Source: Prevotellaceae bacterium UBA1726 (GTDB lineage Bacteria > Bacteroidota > Bacteroidia > Bacteroidales > Bacteroidaceae). From it: 64,000 nt of DNA. The notes under the pieces are model-generated. The model searched no databases and had not been told where the DNA came from. It saw only the letters and a program-made list of their open reading frames with translations. How positions within the stretch are numbered: position 1 is the first letter of the stretch; the number at the start of each line of letters is the position of its first letter. The stretch lies in the NCBI GenBank assembly GCA_002316005.1, contig DCIM01000063.1, positions 15,998-79,997 on the forward strand, given 5' to 3'. Below, piece after piece: positions 57,622-64,000 of this stretch. The position numbers and the translations under genes are program-made.

Positions 57622-57668
57622 GAGCCTCTCCCCTAACCCCTCCCCTTTATGGGAGGGGATAAATATTC
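57622..57668 (+). repeat. Dispersed CCCCTCCC/GGGAGGGG palindrome between tkt and rpiB
   Basis: CCCCTCCC (57637-57644), CTTTAT, GGGAGGGG (57651-57658), led by GCCTCTCCCCTAAC. It starts at the tkt stop. Confidence 0.87.
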
Positions 57669-57674
57669 ATAGCA

Positions 57675-58115
57675 ATGGAAATAAAAGTTATTGGCTTGGC
57701 CAGCGATCATGCTGGTTTTGCTTTGAAGCAGTTTGTTAAGCAGTATCTTGAGGAGAAGGGTATTGCATACAAGGACTACGGCACATACACCGAGGATTCT
57801 TGTGACTACTCTGACTTCGGTCATGCATTGGCCGAGGGCATTGAGAATGGCGAGGTTTTCCCTGGTATTGCTATCTGTGGTAGTGGCGAGGGTATCAACA
57901 TGACTCTCAACAAGCACCAGAGCATTCGTGCCGGATTGTGCTGGATTCCTGAGATTGCTCATCTGATTCGCCAGCATAACAATGCAAATGTACTTGTAAT
58001 GCCTGGTCGTTTCATCGATACTGACACTGCTCGTGCCATCATGGACGAATACCTCAACACCGAGTTTGAGGGTGGTCGTCATGAGCGTCGCGTGGAAAAG
58101 ATTTCATGTAAATAA
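57675..58115 (+). CDS. rpiB: Ribose 5-phosphate isomerase B
   Basis: 146 residues. RpiB interconverts ribose 5-phosphate and ribulose 5-phosphate. Motifs: GLASDHAGFALK (phosphate region), YSDFGHALAEG and GIAICGSGEGINMTLNKHQSIRAGLCW, with the catalytic Cys in ICGSG. Its partner tkt lies upstream and the gene is followed by a terminator, so tkt-rpiB looks like one unit. Confidence 0.95.
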   Translation: MEIKVIGLASDHAGFALKQFVKQYLEEKGIAYKDYGTYTEDSCDYSDFGHALAEGIENGEVFPGIAICGSGEGINMTLNKHQSIRAGLCWIPEIAHLIRQHNNANVLVMPGRFIDTDTARAIMDEYLNTEFEGGRHERRVEKISCK

Positions 58116-58137
58116 CACTTCATTAATGTTATATTAG

Positions 58138-58169
58138 TCGCTGTCACCAACAAAGTGGCAGCGATTTTT
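58138..58169 (+). terminator. Intrinsic terminator after rpiB
   Basis: TCGCTGTCAC pairs with GTGGCAGCGA around a 7-nt loop, followed by TTTTT. Confidence 0.88.
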
Positions 58170-58188
58170 GTTATATCAAGGAAGGAAT

Positions 58189-58220
58189 TTTGGATATTAC
58201 AAAGATATTTATTATCTTTG
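58189..58220 (+). promoter_or_regulatory. -33/-7 promoter for kdsA-kdsD
   Basis: TTTG (58189-58192), exactly 20 nt, TATCTTTG (58213-58220), 32 nt upstream of the kdsA ATG. One of the clearest promoters in the window. Confidence 0.68.
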
Positions 58221-58252
58221 CAGACTAATAGTAATATTTACACATTTCTGAA

Positions 58253-59038
58253 ATGAAGCCTATTTTTATAGCCGGTCCTTGCGTGATTGAATCCGCAGAA
58301 CTATTGGATATTGTTGCACAGAAACTTGTTGAGATAAACCGTAATCTCGGCACGGATATCATATTCAAGGCTTCGTTCGATAAAGCCAACCGTACTTCCC
58401 TTTCGTCTTTCCGTGGTCCTGGTTTGGAACGCGGCGTGCAGATGCTTGGCGACATAAAGGAGAAATATGGTCTTCGCATCCTTACTGATATCCACGAGAG
58501 TCAGCAGGCGGCTCCTGTTGCCGAAGTTGCCGACATCCTCCAGATACCGGCTTTCCTCTGTCGTCAAACTGATCTTCTTGTGGCTGCTGCCCTTACAGGA
58601 AAGACCGTGAACATCAAGAAGGCGCAGTTCCTTTCTGGCAAGGACATGAAATATCCTGTGCAGAAAGTTCTCGACACATGGAAGCAGAACAACATCCCTA
58701 CCCTCTCTGACGCAGAGGATAATGTATGGCTTACTGAGCGAGGAAACTCCTTTGGATATAACAACCTCGTTGTTGACTTCCGCAACATTCCTGATATGCT
58801 TGAAATTGTGCCACGCGTCATCATGGATTGCACTCATTCTGTTCAGCGTCCTGGTGGTGCTGACGGTAAGACTGGGGGCGACAGGGTGTTCGTTCCTTCT
58901 ATGGCTAAGGCGGCTAAGGCATTTGGTGCTACAGGCTATTTCTTTGAGGTTCACCCTAATCCGGATAATGGTTTGTCAGACGCCGCAAATATGTTGGAAC
59001 TCAGCAATTTAGAATCGTTGGTAAAAGAACTTCTCTAA
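58253..59038 (+). CDS. kdsA: 3-deoxy-8-phosphooctulonate synthase
   Basis: 261 residues. KdsA condenses arabinose 5-phosphate with phosphoenolpyruvate to Kdo 8-phosphate for the lipopolysaccharide core. Motifs: FIAGPCVIESAELL at the N-terminus, FKASFDKANRTS, QIPAFLCRQTDLL, VMDCTHSVQRPGG and FFEVHPNPDNGLSDAANML. kdsD starts 1 nt after its stop, so its substrate-making enzyme is co-expressed. Confidence 0.97.
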   Translation: MKPIFIAGPCVIESAELLDIVAQKLVEINRNLGTDIIFKASFDKANRTSLSSFRGPGLERGVQMLGDIKEKYGLRILTDIHESQQAAPVAEVADILQIPAFLCRQTDLLVAAALTGKTVNIKKAQFLSGKDMKYPVQKVLDTWKQNNIPTLSDAEDNVWLTERGNSFGYNNLVVDFRNIPDMLEIVPRVIMDCTHSVQRPGGADGKTGGDRVFVPSMAKAAKAFGATGYFFEVHPNPDNGLSDAANMLELSNLESLVKELL

Positions 59039-59039
59039 C

Positions 59040-59993
59040 ATGGAAAAATCAATATTAGAATATGCTGCTCAGTGTCTGAACGACGAAGCGAAAGCTGTAT
59101 CTGATCTTGTCGGTCAACTTGACGAGAACTTTGTCAAGGCCGTAGAACTGATGTTCCATTGCAAAGGCAAGGTCATCGTCACTGGTGTAGGAAAGAGCGG
59201 TCACATAGGCGAGAAGATTGCTGCTACACTGTCATCAACAGGTACACCTTCATTCTTCATCAACCCTCTCGATGCCTATCATGGCGACATGGGTGTTATC
59301 ACCAAGGAGGATGTCGTTCTTGCTATGTCCAATTCCGGCATGACCGACGAACTGCTGCGCTTCATCCCTATGCTCCTCCACATGAATGTGCCAATCATTG
59401 GAATGACAAGCGACCCTGGTTCTCTTCTTGCAAAATACTCCACAGCACATATCCTTGTCAGTGTTGAGAAAGAGGCGTGTCCTCTCAACCTCGCCCCTAC
59501 TTCATCGACAACGGCTCAGTTGGCTATGGGCGATGCTATTGCAGTGACATTGATGCGACTACGCGATTTCAAGCAACGCGACTTTGCACAGTTCCATCCG
59601 GGCGGTCATCTTGGCAAGCGACTGCTCACTACAGCCAATGATGTCATGCGAACAGAGGATCTGCCTATCATTCCTCGCGACATGCACCTGGCAGAGGCTA
59701 TCATCCATGTGAGCAAAGGCAAACTCGGCCTTGGCCTTTGTGTAGAGAACGGACAACTTGCCGGACTTATCACCGATGGCGACATCCGTCGTGCGATGGA
59801 AAGATGGCAAGAGAAATTCTTCAATCGTATTGTTGAGGACATAATGACAACAAAACCGAAAGTAGTGACGCCTGACACAAGAATCAGCACTATCCTGAAG
59901 TTGATGCACGAAAACAAGGTTCACATGGTTCCTGTTGTTGACGAGAACAACAAACTTGTTGGCGTTGTCGATCACTATAGTTGTATGTTATAA
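59040..59993 (+). CDS. kdsD: Arabinose 5-phosphate isomerase
   Basis: 317 residues. The SIS domain (about residues 35-175) has VTGVGKSGHIGEKIAATLSSTGTPSFFINPLDAYHGDMG and SNSGMTDEL; two CBS domains follow (about 205-315). It isomerises ribulose 5-phosphate to arabinose 5-phosphate, the KdsA substrate. The protein ends VVDHYSCML at a clean TAA; the following gene starts 7 nt later. Confidence 0.95.
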   Translation: MEKSILEYAAQCLNDEAKAVSDLVGQLDENFVKAVELMFHCKGKVIVTGVGKSGHIGEKIAATLSSTGTPSFFINPLDAYHGDMGVITKEDVVLAMSNSGMTDELLRFIPMLLHMNVPIIGMTSDPGSLLAKYSTAHILVSVEKEACPLNLAPTSSTTAQLAMGDAIAVTLMRLRDFKQRDFAQFHPGGHLGKRLLTTANDVMRTEDLPIIPRDMHLAEAIIHVSKGKLGLGLCVENGQLAGLITDGDIRRAMERWQEKFFNRIVEDIMTTKPKVVTPDTRISTILKLMHENKVHMVPVVDENNKLVGVVDHYSCML

Positions 59994-60000
59994 GAGAAAA

Positions 60001-61320
60001 TTGAATAGATTCCACACCTTATTAATATTGATTGGAATGCTGATGTCGGTCGGCGTTCCTTCTTATGCCCAACATGCAAAGGAAATGCGTGACGGGAAGG
60101 GAACTATTGCCGTTTCTTCCGACTCGCTCATCGTCAATCAACTCCGACAGAAGGGTGTGACATTCTCCCACAACAACAGTCTGAAGTTGCTCATGAGCGG
60201 ACAGGAGAAGTTCGATGATATGTTCCGAGCGATTCGCGATGCCAAGGAGAGCATCCACATGGAATATTTCAATTTCCGCAACGACTCCATTGCCAATCTG
60301 CTTTTCGACCTCCTTGGCGAAAAGGCACAAAGCGGCGTGGAAGTGCGCCTTCTCTACGATGCTTTCGGCAACTATTCCAATAATCAACCGCTGAAGAAGA
60401 AGCATCTCGAGAAAATCCGCGAGACGGGCATCCAAATCTACGAGTTCGACCCTCTCCGTTTCCCATGGGTTAATCATGTGTTCTCACGCGACCACCGCAA
60501 AATCGTTATCATCGACGGACAGATAGCATATACTGGCGGTATGAACATCGCCGATTACTATATCAACGGCACTGAGGTCGTTGGCGAATGGCACGACATG
60601 CATTGCCGCATCGAGGGCGAAGAGGTGAACACCCTTCAGATGATTTTCCTTGAGACATGGTATAAGGTTTCAAAGCAACTGATTACTGATTCCAGATACT
60701 ATCAGGGTGGAAAAAAGACCAATGGGCGTTTCAGCAATCTTGCTCAAGACGAATGTCCAAGCGAAGGCAACAAGATGGTTGGTATCATCAACCGTGAACC
60801 GCGCCGCACAAGTGATATCATTCGCTTCTTCTATCTCAATGCGATAAAAGATGCCAAGGACAGCATAAAAATCATCAATCCTTACTTCACGCTGAGCCAC
60901 AACCTCATAAAGGCTCTTAAAGATGCCGCAAAGCGTGGCGTAAAGGTGGAGATTATGCTCAGTGTCAAGAGCGACATCCCATTGACTCCTGATTGTGGTT
61001 TCTACAATGCCCACAAACTGATGAAGGCGGGATGTCATGTGTGGATGTACAAACCGGGATTCCATCACACGAAAATCATTATGGTCGATGGCAAGTTCTG
61101 CACTGTCGGTTCGGCCAACCTCAACGCTCGTTCTCTGCGATGGGATTACGAGGACAATGCTGTCATCATCGACCCTTGCACCACTCAGCAACTGTCGGCG
61201 ATGTTCAATGCTCAAAAGGCAGACTCGTTCTATCTCACTCAGGAATCATGGAACGACTGGCGCACATCATGGCAGAAGTTCCGCGGATGGTTCGCCCATC
61301 TCCTCGCCCCTTTCCTCTAA
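60001..61320 (+). CDS. Secreted phospholipase D / cardiolipin synthase-like protein
   Basis: 439 residues from the TTG at 60001, which gives the signal peptide NRFHTLLILIGMLMSVGVPSYAQ. The frame is open to 59935 inside kdsD, but that extension is not a plausible start. Two HKD motifs are complete: HRKIVIIDG near residue 165 and HHTKIIMVDG near 356, each followed by GGMN/GSANLN. Family-typical cardiolipin synthases have two N-terminal membrane helices, which are missing here; the exported form suggests a periplasmic or outer-membrane role. Substrate unknown. Confidence 0.87.
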   Translation: MNRFHTLLILIGMLMSVGVPSYAQHAKEMRDGKGTIAVSSDSLIVNQLRQKGVTFSHNNSLKLLMSGQEKFDDMFRAIRDAKESIHMEYFNFRNDSIANLLFDLLGEKAQSGVEVRLLYDAFGNYSNNQPLKKKHLEKIRETGIQIYEFDPLRFPWVNHVFSRDHRKIVIIDGQIAYTGGMNIADYYINGTEVVGEWHDMHCRIEGEEVNTLQMIFLETWYKVSKQLITDSRYYQGGKKTNGRFSNLAQDECPSEGNKMVGIINREPRRTSDIIRFFYLNAIKDAKDSIKIINPYFTLSHNLIKALKDAAKRGVKVEIMLSVKSDIPLTPDCGFYNAHKLMKAGCHVWMYKPGFHHTKIIMVDGKFCTVGSANLNARSLRWDYEDNAVIIDPCTTQQLSAMFNAQKADSFYLTQESWNDWRTSWQKFRGWFAHLLAPFL

Positions 61321-61507
61321 TATTTTTTAGACATAATGAACAAAAATAATTAATGAAAAATTAATGGATAATTGGTGATAATTAATGTTTAAAAAAAGAA
61401 CATATAATTCCCATGTAATTGCCCATATAATTTATCATTAATTTATATTATAGTTGTTCTCATTTGTTTTTTCTCTGGAAAGCAGCGGTGCGACGACCCA
61501 ATATCAA
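61321..61507. other. AT-rich convergent gap with simple direct repeats
   Basis: This 187-nt region between the PLD-like gene and queG holds repeated TAATTAATG/ATAATT units (61340-61390) and no gene or strong terminator that I can see. Confidence 0.5.
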
Positions 61508-62413
61508 TCACTGTTTCTTAATATTCCTCATAAGGCCGGAATATTTTGCCCGCTTCACCGCCGAACCTTTGAACAACCGGCGATAGTCTTCTTCTGTTAG
61601 GTTCGTCCATTTCTCGCGCGACATTGCCATCAGTTCCTCCTTTGGCATGAACTCCTCCACATCTGTTGGCGTTGAAAACGAATTCCAAGGACATGCCGTC
61701 TGACAACGGTCACACCCATAGAAGGTGTCGCCCATCGTCTGCTTTGCCAGTTCCGACAGTTCACCTCGGTTTTCTATCGTCTGATAACTAAGACATAACT
61801 CTGCATCAAACAGGTCGCCACTCAATGCCCCCGAAGGACAGGCGTCTATGCACTTATGGCAATTGCCACAACGGTTCTCGACGGGTTTGTCGTATTCATC
61901 AACTTCCTCCTGCAGGAATATCTCTCCAAGGAAAAACATACTTCCTGCATGGGGAATGATAAGTTGCTGATTACGACCTATCCACCCTAACCCACTCTGC
62001 TCTGCCCAATAACGCTCAAAGACCGGCGCACTGTCGCAGAAGACACGGTAACCTTCAGCACCGATTGATTCGGCCAACTGACGAAGTCGTGCCTTTACAA
62101 CATCATGGTAGTCTTGTCCGAGGGCATACGATGCAATCTTCAGTTCTCCTTCGGGAAAATGGAATGAAGGGGCGTAGTTGAGTGCCACACTCACAATGCT
62201 CTGTGTTCCCTCCACGAGCAATCGTGGGTCGAGGCGTTTCTCAAGGTTGTTGGCAAGGTAATCCATTCCGGCATTGAATCCACGACTGAGCCATTCTCTG
62301 TACTCTCGTTCCTTCTCTTCGCTGACCCTTGTGGCCCGCGACACTCCAGAACAGAAAAAGCCAAGACTCCGTGCCTCGGCTTTTATCTTTGCGGATTCAA
62401 TAACCTTTGTCAT
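61508..62413 (-). CDS. queG: Epoxyqueuosine reductase
   Basis: 301 residues. QueG carries out the last step of queuosine synthesis in tRNA, using a cobalamin and two 4Fe-4S clusters. The cluster motifs are CGNCHKCIDACPSGAL and CDRCQTACPWN; the N-terminal DUF1730-like domain has AGMDYLANNLEKRLDP and the substrate-side HAGSMFFLGEI. It begins 1 nt after the fcl stop on the same strand. The C-terminal HEAT-like extension of longer homologues is absent, as in many Bacteroidetes. Confidence 0.94.
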   Translation of the reverse strand: MTKVIESAKIKAEARSLGFFCSGVSRATRVSEEKEREYREWLSRGFNAGMDYLANNLEKRLDPRLLVEGTQSIVSVALNYAPSFHFPEGELKIASYALGQDYHDVVKARLRQLAESIGAEGYRVFCDSAPVFERYWAEQSGLGWIGRNQQLIIPHAGSMFFLGEIFLQEEVDEYDKPVENRCGNCHKCIDACPSGALSGDLFDAELCLSYQTIENRGELSELAKQTMGDTFYGCDRCQTACPWNSFSTPTDVEEFMPKEELMAMSREKWTNLTEEDYRRLFKGSAVKRAKYSGLMRNIKKQ

Positions 62414-62414
62414 A

Positions 62415-63605
62415 TTACCCCTGGTGATTTATGCAGATGCCCTGCAGATACCACTCATACAGACGATGAATACCCTCGTCAATCTCGATGGTGTGATGCC
62501 ATCCAAGGCGATGCAACTTATCCACATTGCACAGTTTAAGCATCGTACCGTCTGGTTTTGTGCTGTCCCAACGGAGTTCGCCCTTGAAACCAATCTCGGC
62601 AACAATCTTCTCCGCACACTCCTTTATCGAGAGCTGCTTTCCTGTACCAACATTGATATGGCAGTTACGGATTTCCTTTATGCCATCGTGGTTTACAACG
62701 AAATCGCTGTTCTCCACAACATCCTGGAAATCAACATTCAGCAAGCAGTGAACCGATGCATCTGCCATCTCCTCACTCCAGAGGAACTCGCGCATTGGTG
62801 CTCCTGTGCCCCACAGTGTCACTGCTTCTGGTGTGATACCGTAATGTGCCAGTACGAAGAGGATATCCTCCTCCGTAGAGTCAGCATCCACTCGTTTGTC
62901 GGTGTTCTTTATTGTCACCGGACGCAGGCCGATGTCCTTGCGCACTGCCTCCCAGTCGCCTTCGTTCAGGCACTTTGCCAGGTAAATCTTACGAATCATG
63001 GCAGGAAGGACATGCGAGTTCTCAAGGTGGAAGTTATCATTCGGACCATAGAGGTTTGTTGGCATCACTGCAATATAGTTTGTGCCATACTGCAGATTGA
63101 ACGACTCACACATCTTCAGTCCTGCAATCTTTGCTATCGCGTATGGTTCATTGGTATATTCCAATGGCGATGTCAGCAGACAGTCCTCTGGCATTGGCTG
63201 TGGTGCCTCACCAGGATAGATACATGTCGAACCGAGGAACAGGAGTTTCTTTACTCCGTGCTTCCATGCCTCGCCAATCACATTCTGCTGAATCTGCAGA
63301 TTACGGTAGATGAAATCTGCCCTATACTGCAGGTTTGCCATGATACCGCCCACATGAGCAGCGGCAAGCACAACAGCGTCTGGCTGTTCCTCATCGAAGA
63401 ACGCCTTTACTGCCACAGGGTCGAGCAAATCGAGTTCCTTATGGCTCTTTCCCACAAGGTTCTCATATCCACGCGCCTTCAGGTTGTTCCATATCGCACT
63501 ACCCACCAGGCCGTTATGCCCTGCGATGTAGATTTTAGACCTAACCCCTAACCCTTCCCTGTGAGGGAAGGGAGTAGAATGCTCGGTCATATTGTTATTA
63601 TTCAT
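62415..63605 (-). CDS. fcl: GDP-L-fucose synthase with a repeat-derived N-terminus
   Basis: 396 residues from the ATG at 63605 (or 391 from 63590). The enzyme makes GDP-L-fucose from the 4-keto-6-deoxymannose intermediate. The Rossmann motif is IYIAGHNGLVGSAI, the SDR catalytic residues are Ser in LGSTCIYPG and Tyr/Lys in YTNEPYAIAKIAG. Before the Rossmann fold the protein reads HSTPFPHREGLGVRS, translated from a dispersed palindrome; normal family members lack it. No start codon exists between the repeat and the fold, so the extra residues seem to be made. gmd is not in the window. Confidence 0.93.
   Translation of the reverse strand: MNNNNMTEHSTPFPHREGLGVRSKIYIAGHNGLVGSAIWNNLKARGYENLVGKSHKELDLLDPVAVKAFFDEEQPDAVVLAAAHVGGIMANLQYRADFIYRNLQIQQNVIGEAWKHGVKKLLFLGSTCIYPGEAPQPMPEDCLLTSPLEYTNEPYAIAKIAGLKMCESFNLQYGTNYIAVMPTNLYGPNDNFHLENSHVLPAMIRKIYLAKCLNEGDWEAVRKDIGLRPVTIKNTDKRVDADSTEEDILFVLAHYGITPEAVTLWGTGAPMREFLWSEEMADASVHCLLNVDFQDVVENSDFVVNHDGIKEIRNCHINVGTGKQLSIKECAEKIVAEIGFKGELRWDSTKPDGTMLKLCNVDKLHRLGWHHTIEIDEGIHRLYEWYLQGICINHQG
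63536..63580 (+). repeat. Dispersed palindrome copy inside the fcl coding region
   Basis: CCCTTCCC (63552-63559), TGTGA, GGGAAGGG (63565-63572), led by CCTAACCCCTAAC and trailed by AGTAGAATGC. Confidence 0.87.
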
Positions 63606-63606
63606 A

Positions 63607-63975
63607 TCAGTCAAATTGTTTTTCTATTTCCTCTATAACAGAATCGATATTCATCAGCACCTCTTCATTCGAGAATCTCACAACATGGAATCCTTGCGAT
63701 TCAAGCCATTTTTCTCGTATTGCATCATCTTCAGCCTGTCGAGGTTCTGAGTGGTAAGCACCATCAACTTCAATCACAAGTCCTTCATCCCGGCACACAA
63801 AATCAACGATATAGTCGCCAATAATGTGTTGTCGCAGGAATTTGTGCCCCAGATTTCCCAATCGAAGATATTCCCACAAAAAGGATTCCGCTTCTGTCGG
63901 ATTTTTTCTGTTCTGTTTAGCGAATTCCTTCAATATGGCATATCTATCGGGCGAAGCAGTCTTAAAGTGCCACAT
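63607..63975 (-). CDS. DUF559-family nuclease-like protein
   Basis: 122 residues. The DUF559 domain (PD-(D/E)xK-like, related to Vsr) shows AESFLWEYLRLGNLGHKFLRQHIIGDYIVDFVCRDEGLVIEVDGAYH, in which D in IVDF, E in IEVDG and the adjacent residues form the probable metal site, then GFHVVRFSNEEVL. Such short proteins often lie singly among housekeeping genes; the role is unknown. Its stop is 1 nt before the fcl ATG, suggesting co-transcription with fcl and queG. Confidence 0.9.
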   Translation of the reverse strand: MWHFKTASPDRYAILKEFAKQNRKNPTEAESFLWEYLRLGNLGHKFLRQHIIGDYIVDFVCRDEGLVIEVDGAYHSEPRQAEDDAIREKWLESQGFHVVRFSNEEVLMNIDSVIEEIEKQFD

Positions 63976-64000
63976 ATCAATAATTGTATTTACTCCTTGC

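Noticed and set aside
59900..60003. Possible frameshift at the kdsD 3' end, where another frame stays open into the PLD-like gene
   Set aside because: KdsD has complete SIS and CBS domains and normal length, and the PLD-like gene has its own signal peptide from the TTG at 60001.
62274..63551. 425-codon plus-strand frame across fcl and queG
   Set aside because: Spans two genuine minus-strand genes and their junction; Cys/His-rich product without domain logic.

Overview
The window looks like chromosomal core DNA from a Bacteroidales species, most likely Prevotellaceae. The evidence is the set of Bacteroidetes-specific families (GldB-type lipoprotein, DUF4421, DUF4923, DUF3667, DUF1460, UpxY-like antiterminator, M64 peptidase, a type IX sorting-domain-like peptide), the repeated -7 promoter motif TAnnTTTG (often with TTTG about 20 nt upstream), and the general lack of Shine-Dalgarno sequences. 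The genus is inferred. I see no rRNA, tRNA, CRISPR array, insertion sequence, integrase or phage gene. Almost every stretch is coding; the only gap over 300 bases without a gene is 27124-27629.

Layout. 1-3089 (minus): a partial lipoprotein, a small sorting-domain-like secreted protein, RNase Z, a lipocalin-like lipoprotein and MazG. 3200-8358: ValS (plus), then GldB-like lipoprotein and MtaB (minus). 8547-14585 (plus): hisH-hisA-hisF-hisIE, ftsE, aspartate kinase and lysA, an amino-acid biosynthesis block. 14605-25549 (plus): a membrane glycosyltransferase, an unknown partner overlapping it by 4 bp, class III fructose-bisphosphatase, a LysM glucosaminidase, an M64 metallopeptidase, ClpC, an outer-membrane barrel and a DUF3667 membrane protein. 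25645-28349 (minus): an M28 peptidase fused to a beta-barrel, a repeat-bearing gap, and a DUF4923 lipoprotein. 28524-34326 (plus): 5'-nucleotidase, NudC, a Gfo/Idh/MocA oxidoreductase, a DUF4421 barrel and a DUF1460 amidase-like protein. 34338-38433 (minus): UpxY-like antiterminator, TRIC channel, D-2-hydroxyacid dehydrogenase, RarA. 38558-41121 (plus): an MscS channel and a 50-residue membrane peptide. 41159-45233 (minus): a DUF4421-like barrel fused to a PI-PLC-like domain, and an RluA-type pseudouridine synthase. 45459-50320 (plus): ABC-F ATPase, GrpE, DnaJ, FolC. 50431-55409 (plus): a galactose locus (mutarotase, sugar transporter, galactokinase, lipoprotein mutarotase). 55603-61320 (plus): transketolase, RpiB, KdsA, KdsD and a secreted phospholipase-D-like protein. 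61508-63975 (minus): QueG, GDP-fucose synthase and a DUF559 nuclease-like protein.

How the genes connect. Transketolase and RpiB act on pentose phosphates, and ribulose 5-phosphate is the substrate of KdsD, whose arabinose 5-phosphate feeds KdsA for Kdo and lipopolysaccharide. Several cell-envelope proteins (GldB, barrels, LysM glucosaminidase, DUF1460, PLD, PI-PLC fusion) are scattered through the window without forming a single operon.

Most unusual points: two different enzyme-plus-outer-membrane-barrel fusions (M28 and PI-PLC); a dispersed CCCCTCCC/GGGAGGGG palindrome family, copies of which have been taken into the N-terminus of GDP-fucose synthase and the C-terminus of a DUF4421 protein; a 22-bp tandem dyad repeat upstream of the PI-PLC fusion; an unlisted 50-residue membrane ORF; and an antiterminator-like gene with no polysaccharide operon beside it.
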